Made by a program: the position numbers and the translations under genes. Shown here piece by piece: positions 25,307 to 36,881 of a stretch of DNA of 64,000 bases (positions are counted from its first letter, which is position 1; every line of letters begins with the position of its first letter). Where the stretch lies: positions 1 through 64,000 of the forward strand of contig NZ_JAKGCV010000001.1 of NCBI RefSeq assembly GCF_021556455.1. The letters are read 5' to 3'. Origin of the DNA: Streptomyces fuscigenes (GTDB taxonomy: Bacteria; Actinomycetota; Actinomycetes; Streptomycetales; Streptomycetaceae). The notes below the pieces were generated by a model. It had not been told where the DNA came from, ran no database searches, and worked only from the letters and a program-made list of their open reading frames with translations.

Positions 25307-27079
25307 TCAGCCCGGTCCGCCCAGGACGACCTTCCACACTCGCGTAGCAACCTGGAGGTTGAGTCGGTCCTCGACGTTCGTGAGGTCCCTGCCCGTGATG
25401 TCACGGATACGTTGGAGCCGGTAGCGCAACGTGCTGCGATGGATCACGAGGATTTCGGCGGTCGCGCTGTAGTTGCCTCCGCAGTCGAAGTAGCGGGACA
25501 GGGTCTCCACCAGGGCCGTGTGGTGCCGCGAGTCGTAGTCGATGAGCTGCCCGAGCCAGTCGTGAACGAACGTCTCCATTTCGCCGTAGCCGCTGCCGGG
25601 CCCCAGAATGCGGTAGAGGCCCAGCTCGTCGTAGAACGTCACACCGCCGCGGTGCCCAGACGTGAGGCCCACTTTCAGGGCGCGCAGTGCCTCCTGGTAG
25701 TGGTGGGGGATGCTGTCCAGAGCGTCGCAACGGCTGCTCACTCCGACGGCCCCGGAATGCGTTCCGGCTTCCCGGGCGATCGCCTCGTACAGCGCGTGAG
25801 GGTGCGACTCTTCGTCGGTGACGAGCACGACGTGATCGGCGCGTCGGGCCAGCACAGAGCGCATGCCCACCACCGATGCCGCGCGGGCGACGGTCCCCGC
25901 GAAGGAAGCGTCCGAGCGCCGGTTCGACCACTGCACCACGACGATGTAGTGGCAGCGGTACACATCGATTCCGGCCGCCAGGCACCGGGCGCAGGCGCTC
26001 GCCTCGTCCGTTCCCCGCAGCAGGTCGTCGGCGAGTTCGCCGTGCAGCCTCAGTTCCATCTCGGCCAGACGGCGCTCGTGGTCCATCTCGCGCGCGAGCG
26101 ATGAGGCGGCATCCTCCAGCGCGAGCTTCGTGTGCTCGTCGGCCTCGCGCCGTGCGTCCACCAGGGCCAGCACACCCAGGATCTCCCCGTGCGGACGGAC
26201 GAGGATGGCCAACCGGTCCTTCACCTGCACCGGCCCGGCCTCCCGGGCAACGGTGTGCAGCATTTCGTCCTGGCGCGCGGAATTCGGCTCCGGGTAGGGG
26301 TCGGGGCAGCTGGGACCGCTCCAGGACCTCAAGCGACCGAAACGGTCCTCCACCAGCGCAGGGAGTCCGGTAAGCCGGTGCAGGCCGCGCGTGACCGCTT
26401 CCTCGCCGCCGCCCGAGGCGGCAAAGTCGCTCATGAGCGCATGCAGAGCCCGCGCATGTCCCAGATCGGCCGCGACGGAGGTCAGCTGCCGCTGGAGGCA
26501 CGACCGCTCCTCCCTGAGCCGGTACAGCTCGGCCGCGTCGTCGCGCCGACGACGACGCAGGAAGGCCAGTGACAGAGCGCAGGCGGCGTCCCGAACGAGC
26601 ATCGTGAGCGCGGAGTAGTCCGCCTCGGTGGGGCGGGAGCGAGCCCCTACCACCAGATAACCGCGCAGCCCCTCGGTGCCGCGCAGCCCGAGGGCCCAGC
26701 ACCAGGTCCGGCCGGGGACCGCCACAGGGCCGTCCTGCCCGTCAAGCTCCCGCACCCTCGGGTCCAGTACCGCGGGTCGGGCCCTCTCGCACCTCGGGCC
26801 GGGGACCAGGTAGTCGTCCACTTGGAGGTAACCGGCCTCGGCGCTGTACGGTCCCGCGACGCCTATGTGATCCATGGCCAAGCGCAGGATCTCGCCCTCG
26901 TCCCGGGTGTCGAGCAGGGCACGGGAGAGCGCTGCCAGCTCGGCCAGGACGCCGTCGGACACAGAGGGGCCGGCTACTCCACGCGCGGTCGAGGAGAGCC
27001 GCGCGGCACTCCCCGGCGGACTTGGGGCCTCCGGTTCGAGATGGCGGCGGGGCAGCTCGTGCGCCCGGCTTCCACACAT
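25307..27079 (-). CDS. PucR/CdaR-type transcriptional regulator
   Basis: A 590-residue regulator. It has an N-terminal GAF-like sensory region (about 50-200), a second GAF-like region (220-350), a degenerate GGDEF-like middle and a C-terminal HTH_30 DNA-binding domain. The HTH reads N-Y-S-A-T-A-E-I-L-V-I-H-R-S-T-L-R-Y-R-L. Such proteins activate catabolic or stress genes after binding small molecules. ATG 27079 is the best start but its GGAAGG is 13 bases away; longer frames reach 27394. It is divergent from the dnaK operon, so it may control that operon or the dehydrogenase gene downstream of it. Confidence 0.88.
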   Translation of the reverse strand: MCGSRAHELPRRHLEPEAPSPPGSAARLSSTARGVAGPSVSDGVLAELAALSRALLDTRDEGEILRLAMDHIGVAGPYSAEAGYLQVDDYLVPGPRCERARPAVLDPRVRELDGQDGPVAVPGRTWCWALGLRGTEGLRGYLVVGARSRPTEADYSALTMLVRDAACALSLAFLRRRRRDDAAELYRLREERSCLQRQLTSVAADLGHARALHALMSDFAASGGGEEAVTRGLHRLTGLPALVEDRFGRLRSWSGPSCPDPYPEPNSARQDEMLHTVAREAGPVQVKDRLAILVRPHGEILGVLALVDARREADEHTKLALEDAASSLAREMDHERRLAEMELRLHGELADDLLRGTDEASACARCLAAGIDVYRCHYIVVVQWSNRRSDASFAGTVARAASVVGMRSVLARRADHVVLVTDEESHPHALYEAIAREAGTHSGAVGVSSRCDALDSIPHHYQEALRALKVGLTSGHRGGVTFYDELGLYRILGPGSGYGEMETFVHDWLGQLIDYDSRHHTALVETLSRYFDCGGNYSATAEILVIHRSTLRYRLQRIRDITGRDLTNVEDRLNLQVATRVWKVVLGGPG

Positions 27080-27663
27080 GAAACCACTTGTCCTTCCGAG
27101 CCTTGACCGGCAGGGACGGCGGCCGAGTACCCCATGTCGCGGCAGCTGATCGGTGCTGTCGGACCTCTTCTCGTACCCGGAGGGCGAACGGACGCGAGCA
27201 CCTCTGCCCCGGTGGACGGAGGAAGGTTTCCATGCGGTTCTCCACACTGCGAAGTGCTGGGCAGTAGAAGGACTGCGCGGGAATGTCGGGAGAACAACAC
27301 CGACGGACCTTCGGCCTCGCGTAGGGGGCACGGCCGTCCGGAGGCGCGTCGAAGGAACCGACCGATTGGGTTCTCGATGCCCGTGAACCGCCACCGGTGA
27401 ATTGCCTCCGGCGCGCCGACGTGTTCGGCCGGGTGCCGACGGCTGCCGAAGTCTGAGGCATGGCTGAGCCGCTTCGAGGTCGTCCCACGGCCCCGGGTGA
27501 CCGAGGCAACCTCACCGCCTGCCCGACGCCGTCCCTCGGCTCCGGCCGTCTGCCGGCGAGGGAGACAGCGGACCGCAGACCAACGGCGGACGCCTCACCC
27601 ATACACGAACACAAAGCCGCTGGGCGGTGGCGGCGGACGCCGCCGCATCGGGAGGAGCATTTC
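27080..27663. promoter_or_regulatory. Divergent regulatory region between the PucR gene and the chaperone operon
   Basis: 584 bases with no gene. Both the chaperone operon and the PucR gene must be started from here. I looked for the HspR operator (CTTGAGT with its inverted partner) and the HrcA CIRCE element and saw neither. No clear GGGTAT-type stress-sigma promoter was seen either. The dnaK start is preceded by GGGAGGAG. Confidence 0.5.
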
Positions 27664-29553
<1,890 letters not shown>

Positions 29554-29563
29554 GGGGTTGACC

Positions 29564-30169
29564 ATGGCGAACGACTCCTGGGAACCCGACCGGTCGCCGG
29601 AGGACGCCCTTGAGACCGAGCCTGAGGACACGCCGCACTCGGACCCGGTGTCCTCAGCAGGCGACGGCACGGACCCGGCGCCGGCGCCGGCGCCGGCGCC
29701 CGAGGCAGCCGGAGGCCCCGAGTCCGACGGTGCCGCGTACACGGCCGAACTCCAAGAACTCGAGGACCGCTGGCGGCATGCGCTCGCGGACCTCGACAAC
29801 CTGCGCAAGCGCCACGCCAGGGAGCTGGAGAGGGAGCGGACGGCCGAGCGTTCCCGTACGGCCGCCGCCTTCCTGCCCGTGCTGGACAACCTCGAACTCG
29901 CGCTGGCACACTCCGGCCCCGCCCCGGACGCGGTCGTGGAGGGCGTCCGGGCGGTACGCGACCAGGCCGTGAACATCCTCGACCTGCTCGGCTACCCCAG
30001 GCACGCCGAGACCGGAGTCGTCTTCGATCCGGCCCGGCACGAGGCGGTCGCCGTGGTCCAGGACCCCGACGCGGAACCGGGGACGGTCGTCGAGGTGCTG
30101 CGCCCAGGTTACGGGGACGGGGAACGACAGCTCAGGCCGGCCACCGTGACCGTCGCGAAGGGGGACTGA
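29564..30169 (+). CDS. grpE: GrpE nucleotide exchange factor
   Basis: A 201-residue GrpE that releases ADP from DnaK. It has an acidic, disordered N terminus with an (A-P)n run near residues 38-46. A long coiled coil follows (E-L-Q-E-L-E-D-R-W-R-H-A-L-A-D-L-D-N-L-R), then the beta domain (D-P-A-R-H-E-A-V-A-V-V and L-R-P-G-Y). It starts ten bases after dnaK, with GAGGGG before the ATG. Confidence 0.95.
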   Translation: MANDSWEPDRSPEDALETEPEDTPHSDPVSSAGDGTDPAPAPAPAPEAAGGPESDGAAYTAELQELEDRWRHALADLDNLRKRHARELERERTAERSRTAAAFLPVLDNLELALAHSGPAPDAVVEGVRAVRDQAVNILDLLGYPRHAETGVVFDPARHEAVAVVQDPDAEPGTVVEVLRPGYGDGERQLRPATVTVAKGD

Positions 30170-30175
30170 CCGGTC

Positions 30176-31129
30176 ATGGCACGGGACTTCTACGAGGTGC
30201 TGGGCGTGCCCCGGGGCGCGAGCCAGGACGAGATCCAGCAGGCATATCGCAAGCTCGCCCGCAGGCACCACCCCGACGTCAACAAGGACCCCGGGGCGGA
30301 GGAGATCTTCAAGGACCTCAACGAGGCGTACAGCGTCCTGTCGGATCCGAAGACCCGCGCCCGGTACGACCGCTTCGGCGAGGACTTCCGCAAAATTCCC
30401 GAAGACTTCGACGAGCGGGTCGCGGCCGGAGCAGGCGGCGCCCACCGCACCCGCGGGACCTCGGGCGCCGGTGCACAAGGGGTCCGGTACTCGACCGGCT
30501 TCGGCGACGACTTCGCGGCGCAGGGCGTCGACATCGAAGACCTCCTGGGCTCGATCTTCGGGGCGGGTGCCGCCTCCGCCGGCGTCCCGGGAGCCGACCA
30601 AGAGGCCGAGCTGACCCTCACCGTCGAGGAGGCGTACAGGGGCGGCCGTCGCACCGTGACGCTCGCAGGCCCCACGGGACAGCCGCGGCGCTACGAGGTC
30701 GACGTGCCACGCGGTGTCGTCGACGGGCAGCGCATCCGGCTGTCGGGCGAGGGAGGCCGGGGCAGCGGCGACGCCGTCGCCGGCGACCTGTACCTGAGGG
30801 TCCGTGTCCGGCCGCACCCCGAGTTCCGGCTGGACGGCCGGAACGTGCATGTCCAGATACCCGTCGCCGCCTGGGAGGCGGCCCTGGGCGCCACCGTACC
30901 GGTCCGCACTCCCGGCGGTGACACGGCCAAGGTCACGGTTCCCGCGGGCTCGTCCACCGGCCGACGCCTGCGGTTGCGGGGCGAGGGCATGCCCAATCCG
31001 CGAGGCGCTGACGGCGACCTGTACGCGGAACTGCGGGTCGTGGTACCGCCCACCCTCAGTGACCGTGAGCGCGAACTGTTCGAAGAGCTCGCGGCCGTCT
31101 CCTCGTTCGACCCCAGGAGGACTCGATGA
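30176..31129 (+). CDS. J-domain co-chaperone without zinc finger (CbpA type)
   Basis: A 317-residue DnaJ-family protein. The J domain at residues 1-70 (D-F-Y-E-V-L-G-V, H-P-D in R-R-H-H-P-D-V-N) stimulates DnaK ATPase. A Gly-rich linker and two C-terminal substrate-binding domains follow (G-Q-R-I-R-L-S-G-E-G-G, L-R-L-R-G-E-G-M-P). The four-motif Cys zinc finger of DnaJ is absent, so this is a type II (CbpA-like) co-chaperone. It starts six bases after grpE and overlaps the next gene (ATGA), which looks like its modulator. Confidence 0.92.
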   Translation: MARDFYEVLGVPRGASQDEIQQAYRKLARRHHPDVNKDPGAEEIFKDLNEAYSVLSDPKTRARYDRFGEDFRKIPEDFDERVAAGAGGAHRTRGTSGAGAQGVRYSTGFGDDFAAQGVDIEDLLGSIFGAGAASAGVPGADQEAELTLTVEEAYRGGRRTVTLAGPTGQPRRYEVDVPRGVVDGQRIRLSGEGGRGSGDAVAGDLYLRVRVRPHPEFRLDGRNVHVQIPVAAWEAALGATVPVRTPGGDTAKVTVPAGSSTGRRLRLRGEGMPNPRGADGDLYAELRVVVPPTLSDRERELFEELAAVSSFDPRRTR

Positions 31130-31500
31130 ACGACCGACCCTCGGGAGCAGGGGGCAGGGGCCTCACCGGCACCGCCCCCACGACAGCCCTGCGGTACGCG
31201 CCGGTCCCCACCACCAGGCTCTCCCTCGGTGATGTGGCCCGCCGTTCGGGCCTCCACCCCGATCTGATCCGCAGGTTCGTCGCCCTCGGCCTGGTCGAGG
31301 CCGAGCGTGACGCCGCGGGACGCCTCGTCTTCGACCGCACGGCGCCCGCCGCTCTCGCGCGCATCCAGCGGCTGCGAACCGGCCTGTGCCTCAACTACGC
31401 ATCCATCGGTCTGGTGCTCGACCTGCTCGACCGCATCAGCCTGCTCGAAGCCGCCCTGCGCGGCCGCGGCACGAGGAGTGAATCGCCCCCATGGACATGA
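31126..31500 (+). CDS. CbpM/MerR-like chaperone modulator
   Basis: A 124-residue protein. A winged helix at about 30-70 ([19 protein letters not shown]) is followed by a helical segment ([16 protein letters not shown]). This resembles CbpM, which binds the J domain of CbpA, and more distantly HspR repressors. It may modulate its J-protein partner, act as operon repressor, or both; sequence alone cannot decide. The ATG overlaps the dnaJ stop by four bases and its end overlaps clpB. Confidence 0.75.
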   Translation: MNDRPSGAGGRGLTGTAPTTALRYAPVPTTRLSLGDVARRSGLHPDLIRRFVALGLVEAERDAAGRLVFDRTAPAALARIQRLRTGLCLNYASIGLVLDLLDRISLLEAALRGRGTRSESPPWT

Positions 31501-34130
31501 ACCGTCTCACCCAGAAGTCACAGGACGCCCTCCAGGAGGCACAGACCGCGGCCGTCCGTGCGGGCCAGACCGAGGTCGACGGGGAGCACCTGCTGCTCGC
31601 TCTTGTCGACCAGGAGGACGGTCTGGTCCCGCGGCTGCTGCAAGAGGCCGGGGCCCGGCCGGACGAACTGCGCACGACGCTGAGCGAGGAGGTCTCCCGG
31701 CGCCCGAAGGTCACCGGTCCCGGCGCCACCCCCGGCCAGGTCTTCGTCACCCAGCGCCTCACCCGCCTGCTCGACGCCGCAGACGACGAGGCCAAACGCC
31801 TCAAAGACGAGTACGTGTCAGTGGAGCACCTCGTGCTCGCCCTGCTCGACGAGGGCTCCTCGACCGTCGCCGGGCGCCTTCTCAAGCAGGCCGGCGTCAC
31901 CAAGGACTCCTTCCTCGGCGCGCTCACACAGGTCCGCGGCAACCAACGCGTCACATCGGCCAATCCCGAAGTGGCCTACGAGGCGCTGGAGAAGTACGGC
32001 CGCGATCTCGTCACCGAGGCCAGGAGCGGCCGGCTCGACCCCGTCATCGGGCGAGACGCCGAAATCCGGCGCGTCACCCAGATCCTCAGCCGCAAATCCA
32101 AGAACAACCCGGTTCTGATCGGCGATCCCGGCGTCGGCAAGACCGCCATCGTCGAGGGCCTCGCACAGCGCATCGTCCGCGGCGACGTCCCCGAAGGACT
32201 CCGCGACAAGACGGTCTTCGCCCTCGACATGGGCTCCCTGGTCGCCGGCGCGAAATACCGGGGTGAGTTCGAGGAACGCCTCAAGGCCGTGCTGAGCGAG
32301 GTCAAGGCAGCCCAGGGGCGCATCCTCCTCTTCGTCGACGAACTGCACACCGTCGTCGGCGCGGGCGCCGCCGAAGGAGCCATGGACGCCGGCAACATGC
32401 TCAAGCCGATGCTGGCCCGCGGCGAACTCCACATGGTCGGCGCCACCACCCTCGACGAGTACCGCAAGCACATCGAGAAGGACGCGGCCCTCGAACGCCG
32501 CTTCCAGCAGGTCCTGGTCGACGAGCCCAGCGTGGAGGACACCATCTCCATCCTCCGCGGACTGCGCGAACGCCTGGAAGTCTTCCACGGCGTGAAAATC
32601 CAGGACACCGCGCTGGTGTCGGCAGCCACCCTCAGCCACCGCTACATCACCGATCGTTTCCTGCCCGACAAGGCCATCGACCTCGTCGACGAGGCATGCG
32701 CACGGCTGCGGACCGAGATCGACTCGATGCCCGCCGAACTGGACGAGATCACGCGCCGCGTCACCCGTCTGGAGATCGAGGAGGCCGCCCTCTCCAAGGA
32801 GACGGACCCCGCCAGCGGCACCCGCCTTGAGGAGCTGCACAGGGAACTCGCCGACCTGCGGGGCGAGGCCGACGCGAAACGCGCCCAGTGGGAGGCCGAG
32901 CGGCAGGCGATCCGGCGTGTGCAGGAACTGCGCCAGGAGCTGGAACAGGTCCGCCACGAGGCGGAAGAGGCCGAACGCGCCTACGACCTCAACCGTGCCG
33001 CGGAGCTCCGCTACGGACGCCTCCAGGACATGGAACGCCGACTCGCCGCGGCGGAGGAGCAACTGACTTCCAAGCAGGGCCAGGACCGGTTGCTGCGCGA
33101 AGTCGTCACTGAGGAGGAGATCGCCGACATCGTCGCCACCTGGACCGGCATTCCCGTCGCCCGCCTGACGGAGGGCGAGCGCGACAAACTGCTGCGCCTC
33201 GACGAGATCCTGCGCGAACGCGTCATCGGCCAGGACGAGGCCGTCAAGCTCGTCGCCGACGCCATCATCCGAGCCCGCTCCGGCATCCGCGACCCGCGCC
33301 GCCCCATCGGATCCTTCATCTTCCTCGGCCCCACCGGCGTCGGTAAGACCGAGTTGGCCAAAACGCTCGCCCGCGCTCTGTTCGACACCGAGGACAACAT
33401 GGTGCGCCTCGACATGAGCGAGTACCAGGAGCGGCACACCGTCAGCCGGCTCATGGGCGCACCGCCCGGATACGTCGGCTACGAGGAGGGCGGCCAGCTC
33501 ACCGAGGCGGTACGCCGCAAGCCGTACTCCGTCGTACTGTTCGACGAGATCGAGAAGGCGCACACCGACGTGTTCAACACCCTGCTGCAGATCCTCGACG
33601 ACGGCCGCATCACGGACGCCCAGGGCCGCACCGTCGACTTCCGCAACACGGTGATCATCATGACGTCCAACATCGGCTCCGAGCACCTCCTCGACGGCGC
33701 CACCGCCGAGGGCGAGATCAAGCCGGACGCCCGCGCCCTGGTCATGGGCGAACTGCGCGGGCACTTCCGCCCGGAATTCCTCAACCGCGTCGACGACATC
33801 GTGTTGTTCAAGCCGCTCGGTGAACAGCAGATCGAGCGGATCGTGGAGCTGCAGTTCGACGAGCTGCGTCAGCGGGTCGCCGAGCGCCGCATCGCCGTCG
33901 AACTCAGCGACGCGGCACGTGAGGTGATCGCCCATCAGGGCTACGACCCGGTCTACGGGGCCCGGCCGCTGCGGCGCTACATCTCCCACGAGGTCGAGAC
34001 ACTCGTCGGACGGGCGCTGCTGCGCGGGGACGTTCAAGACGGCGCGACGGTACGCGTCGACGCCGTGCACGGAGAACTGCTGGTCACCTACGACCAGCCG
34101 GCGGGAGACCGGGAAGCGGCGACAGCGTGA
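31491..34130 (+). CDS. clpB: AAA+ disaggregase ClpB
   Basis: An 879-residue Hsp100 that pulls proteins out of aggregates together with DnaK. It has the N domain with two repeats (residues 1-150), AAA-1 with Walker A G-D-P-G-V-G-K-T at about 210 and a coiled-coil middle domain at about 400-520. AAA-2 follows with Walker A G-P-T-G-V-G-K-T at about 613, and then the C-terminal D2-small domain. No ClpP-binding I/L-G-F loop is evident, fitting ClpB rather than ClpC/A. ATG 31491 and 31497 are both possible; GAGGAG lies upstream. Being in the same operon as dnaK gives fixed stoichiometry. Confidence 0.95.
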   Translation: MDMNRLTQKSQDALQEAQTAAVRAGQTEVDGEHLLLALVDQEDGLVPRLLQEAGARPDELRTTLSEEVSRRPKVTGPGATPGQVFVTQRLTRLLDAADDEAKRLKDEYVSVEHLVLALLDEGSSTVAGRLLKQAGVTKDSFLGALTQVRGNQRVTSANPEVAYEALEKYGRDLVTEARSGRLDPVIGRDAEIRRVTQILSRKSKNNPVLIGDPGVGKTAIVEGLAQRIVRGDVPEGLRDKTVFALDMGSLVAGAKYRGEFEERLKAVLSEVKAAQGRILLFVDELHTVVGAGAAEGAMDAGNMLKPMLARGELHMVGATTLDEYRKHIEKDAALERRFQQVLVDEPSVEDTISILRGLRERLEVFHGVKIQDTALVSAATLSHRYITDRFLPDKAIDLVDEACARLRTEIDSMPAELDEITRRVTRLEIEEAALSKETDPASGTRLEELHRELADLRGEADAKRAQWEAERQAIRRVQELRQELEQVRHEAEEAERAYDLNRAAELRYGRLQDMERRLAAAEEQLTSKQGQDRLLREVVTEEEIADIVATWTGIPVARLTEGERDKLLRLDEILRERVIGQDEAVKLVADAIIRARSGIRDPRRPIGSFIFLGPTGVGKTELAKTLARALFDTEDNMVRLDMSEYQERHTVSRLMGAPPGYVGYEEGGQLTEAVRRKPYSVVLFDEIEKAHTDVFNTLLQILDDGRITDAQGRTVDFRNTVIIMTSNIGSEHLLDGATAEGEIKPDARALVMGELRGHFRPEFLNRVDDIVLFKPLGEQQIERIVELQFDELRQRVAERRIAVELSDAAREVIAHQGYDPVYGARPLRRYISHEVETLVGRALLRGDVQDGATVRVDAVHGELLVTYDQPAGDREAATA

Positions 34131-34585
34131 ACACCATCCGGACCACAACGGTCACCTGCCCGAACTGCGGGCGCGGCAACAGGGTTCCCGTGGCCGCGGA
34201 GGGCAGCCCCCGGTGCGGTCACTGCCGGCAGCCCCTGCCGTGGATCGTCGACGCGGGCGACTACGACTTCCTGGACATCGCCGACAACGCCACCACGCCC
34301 GTCGTGGTCGACCTCTGGGCCACGTGGTGCGGCCCATGCCGCGCGGTGAGCCCTGCCCTCGAACAGGTCGCACGGGACCTCGCGGGACGGATCAAGCTGG
34401 TCAAGGTCGACATCGACCGCAACCCGCTGCTCAGCCGCCGCTTTGAGGTGCAGGCGGTGCCGACTCTGCTCGTCCTGGACCGGGGCGAGCCGATCGCGCG
34501 GCAGGCCGGGGCCGCACCCACGCACACCCTGCGCTCGTGGATCGAGCACGCGATGGCGGCCCGGGACACGTCCGCAGGAGGGTGA
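34127..34585 (+). CDS. Thioredoxin with N-terminal zinc ribbon (thioredoxin-2 type)
   Basis: A 152-residue disulfide reductase. Residues Cys11, Cys14, Cys30 and Cys33 form two C-x-x-C pairs of a zinc ribbon as in E. coli Trx2. The thioredoxin fold follows, with active site W-A-T-W-C-G-P-C (Cys68, Cys71) and the cis-Pro loop (A-V-P-T-L). Trx2 proteins resist oxidation and can act as redox-regulated helpers. The GTG start overlaps the clpB stop (GTGA), so it is tied to clpB expression. Confidence 0.93.
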   Translation: MNTIRTTTVTCPNCGRGNRVPVAAEGSPRCGHCRQPLPWIVDAGDYDFLDIADNATTPVVVDLWATWCGPCRAVSPALEQVARDLAGRIKLVKVDIDRNPLLSRRFEVQAVPTLLVLDRGEPIARQAGAAPTHTLRSWIEHAMAARDTSAGG

Positions 34586-34589
34586 ACAG

Positions 34590-34754
34590 ATGGTCCGGCT
34601 ACGTATCGATTTCCCTGCCGCAGGTGGTCGGCACACGGGTTCGATGAAGGGCCACCGCACATCTGGGCGCCGCGCCGCGGTCGGCACACCACGGCCGGCG
34701 GCCACGTCGAAGGCCAAGGGGCACAGCCCCGTACGCAAGGAGGGTCCCGCATGA
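34590..34754 (+). CDS. Small basic protein, unknown
   Basis: A 54-residue ORF with good translation signals: AGGAGGG nine bases before the ATG, a four-base gap after trx and an ATGA overlap with the next gene. The first part (M-V-R-L-R-I-D-F-P-A-A-G-G-R) may form a beta strand. The rest is rich in Arg, Lys, Gly, Ser and Pro and probably disordered. It could be a real peptide or a translated leader coupling the next gene. Confidence 0.5.
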   Translation: MVRLRIDFPAAGGRHTGSMKGHRTSGRRAAVGTPRPAATSKAKGHSPVRKEGPA

Positions 34755-35014
34755 CGACGATTCCCGACCCGCACCTGGCCATGGTGCACCCGGTCACGCC
34801 GCGTACCCCCGAGGGCTGCGAGGAGTGCCTCAAGGAGCACTCCCCCTGGGTGCACCTGCGGCTCTGCCTCACGTGTGGGCACGTGGGCTGCTGCGACTCC
34901 TCTCCCCGCAAACACGCCAGGCGCCACGCGGGCACCGTCGGCCACCCCGTCGTGCAGTCGTTCGAACCGGGAGAGGAATGGCGCTGGTGCTACGTTCACG
35001 AGGCTCCGGTCTGA
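34751..35014 (+). CDS. UBP-type zinc finger protein
   Basis: An 87-residue protein that is one zf-UBP domain. Zinc ligands are C-E-E-C, C-L-T-C-G-H-V-G-C-C-D, K-H-A-R-R-H-A and a final H-P-V-V-Q-S-F. In eukaryotes this domain binds the C-terminal Gly-Gly of ubiquitin; bacterial stand-alone copies have no known ligand but are common beside thioredoxin-reductase-like genes in actinobacteria. It overlaps both neighbours (ATGA before, TGATG after). Confidence 0.88.
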   Translation: MTTIPDPHLAMVHPVTPRTPEGCEECLKEHSPWVHLRLCLTCGHVGCCDSSPRKHARRHAGTVGHPVVQSFEPGEEWRWCYVHEAPV

Positions 35015-36795
35015 TGGGCGGGCCCGCGCACGAGCAGGCGCCGGTCCCCACGCCCCCTGAACGGCTTGGGGAGTTTCCGCGCCTGCCGCCGGAGCGACTC
35101 GATGAGCTGACAGAGCTCGGCGAGCGTCGCAGGACCACCGAGGGGGAGGTGCTGTACTGCGAGGGCGAGCCTTCCCGGGAGTTCCTCGCGATCCTCACGG
35201 GGACCGTCGAGGTCGTCCACGACCGAGGTGGGCCCGACGAACTCACGCTGGGAGTACAGGGGCCCGGCGAATTCCTGGGGGAACTCGGACTGCTGGAGGG
35301 ACAGGCTGCCTTCGAAACGGCCGTCGTGCGCCGGGCGGGAGAGATCGTGGCGGTGCCGGTCGAGCGGCAGCGCGCCCTGGTCGGGCGCGACTCCGCGCTC
35401 GGTGACCTGATCCTCCGCGCCTACGTGGCCCGCCGGTATCTGCTCATCGGCCTCGGCGCCGGCTTCCGCATCCTGGGCTCGTGTTATTCGCCTGACACAC
35501 TGCGCCTCCGTGCGTTCGCGGCCCGCAACCGCCTCCCCCATCGGTGGGTGGATCTGGAGCAGGACAGGGAAGCCGAGGCACTGCTGCGCAGGTTCTCCAT
35601 CCGTCCCGAAGAGACCCCGGTGGTCGTCTGGAAGGGCGAACGGGTGCTGCGCAACCCGAGCAACGCCGAACTCGCGCGGCTCATCGGGCTGCCGGCCAAC
35701 CCGCCGGACGCGGGCCAGTGCGACGTGCTCGTGGTCGGCGCGGGCCCCGCAGGGCTTGCCGCCGCCGTGTACGGAGCCTCCGACGGCCTCACCACCGTCA
35801 GTGCCGACGCCGAGGCCACCGGAGGCCAGGCAGCCACCTCCTCCCGCATCGAGAACTACCTCGGCTTCCCATCGGGCGTCTCCGGGGGCGAACTGGTCGA
35901 ACGCGCAGTGCTCCAGGCCCGCAAATTCGGTGCACGCCTGCTGATACCGGCTCAGGTCAACGGTCTGACGCCGCAGGACGGCGCGTACGACGTCGCCTTT
36001 GCGGACGGGTCGCGGATACGGGCGGGCGCCGTGGTCCTCGCCTCGGGTGTGCGGTACCGCAGGCTGGACGTTCCCGGCATCGACCGCCTTGAAGGCACCA
36101 GCGTCTACTACGCGGCGACGGTCCACGAGGCCAGTCTCTGCCGGGCGGGCCCTGTTGCCGTGGTCGGCGGCGGGAACTCCGCCGGGCAGGCGGCACTGTT
36201 CCTCGCGGGCCACGCGTCCACGGTGCACCTCCTCGTCCGGAGCGACGACCTCGGCGCGAACATGTCCCGCTACCTCGTGGACCGGGTGGAGCGGCATCCG
36301 AGGATCGAGACACGGCTCAACGCCGAGGTCCGGGGCGTGTCCGGGGAGGAGGCGATGGAGTCCCTGACGGTCGAGGACACGGCAAGTGGTAACCGTCTTG
36401 AACTGCAGGCGGCGGCATTGTTCGTCTTCATCGGGGCCCGGCCGCGCACGGAATGGCTCCGGGGCGCGGTGGCACTTGACGACAAGGGATTCGTCCTCAC
36501 CGGAGCCGACGCCTGGGCCTCCGCCGACACGGCCCGGTGGTCCCCCCTCGGCCGCGAGCCGTATCTGCTGGAAACCACCCTTCCCGGTGTCTTCGCAGCC
36601 GGGGACATCAGGAGCGGCTCGGTCAAACGGGTGGCTTCGGCGACCGGCGAAGGCGCCATGGCTATCAGCTTTCTGCACGAGCACCGGGAACAGAACGGCC
36701 ATCTCGTCCACTCCGCGAGCGCGGAGGGGCGACCACAGGCGGGGGACCGTCCGCGCCCTGGCACTGGCCCTCCGCCGACGGACCACGCACGGTGA
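35014..36795 (+). CDS. cNMP-binding / glutaredoxin-like / thioredoxin-reductase-like FAD oxidoreductase
   Basis: A 593-residue fusion. Residues about 15-135 are a Crp-type cyclic-nucleotide-binding fold (F-L-A-I-L-T-G-T-V-E-V, G-E-F-L-G-E-L-G-L-L). About 145-225 form a thioredoxin/glutaredoxin-like region, and 230-560 a thioredoxin-reductase fold. The latter has FAD motif V-V-G-A-G-P-A-G, NAD(P)H motif V-V-G-G-G-N-S-A-G and terminal A-G-D-I. The usual active-site C-x-x-C of the reductase is missing (Y-Y-A-A-T-V-H-E-A-S). It therefore is not a classical TrxR; the electron acceptor is unknown. ATG overlaps the zf-UBP stop. Confidence 0.9.
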   Translation: MGGPAHEQAPVPTPPERLGEFPRLPPERLDELTELGERRRTTEGEVLYCEGEPSREFLAILTGTVEVVHDRGGPDELTLGVQGPGEFLGELGLLEGQAAFETAVVRRAGEIVAVPVERQRALVGRDSALGDLILRAYVARRYLLIGLGAGFRILGSCYSPDTLRLRAFAARNRLPHRWVDLEQDREAEALLRRFSIRPEETPVVVWKGERVLRNPSNAELARLIGLPANPPDAGQCDVLVVGAGPAGLAAAVYGASDGLTTVSADAEATGGQAATSSRIENYLGFPSGVSGGELVERAVLQARKFGARLLIPAQVNGLTPQDGAYDVAFADGSRIRAGAVVLASGVRYRRLDVPGIDRLEGTSVYYAATVHEASLCRAGPVAVVGGGNSAGQAALFLAGHASTVHLLVRSDDLGANMSRYLVDRVERHPRIETRLNAEVRGVSGEEAMESLTVEDTASGNRLELQAAALFVFIGARPRTEWLRGAVALDDKGFVLTGADAWASADTARWSPLGREPYLLETTLPGVFAAGDIRSGSVKRVASATGEGAMAISFLHEHREQNGHLVHSASAEGRPQAGDRPRPGTGPPPTDHAR

Positions 36796-36881
36796 ACCGG
36801 ACCCCGTGCGTCAAGAGGACTGATCCGGTGACGGACGCCGGCCGCTCTTCGGGCGGGCGCGGATGGGTCGCCGCGGCCAGG

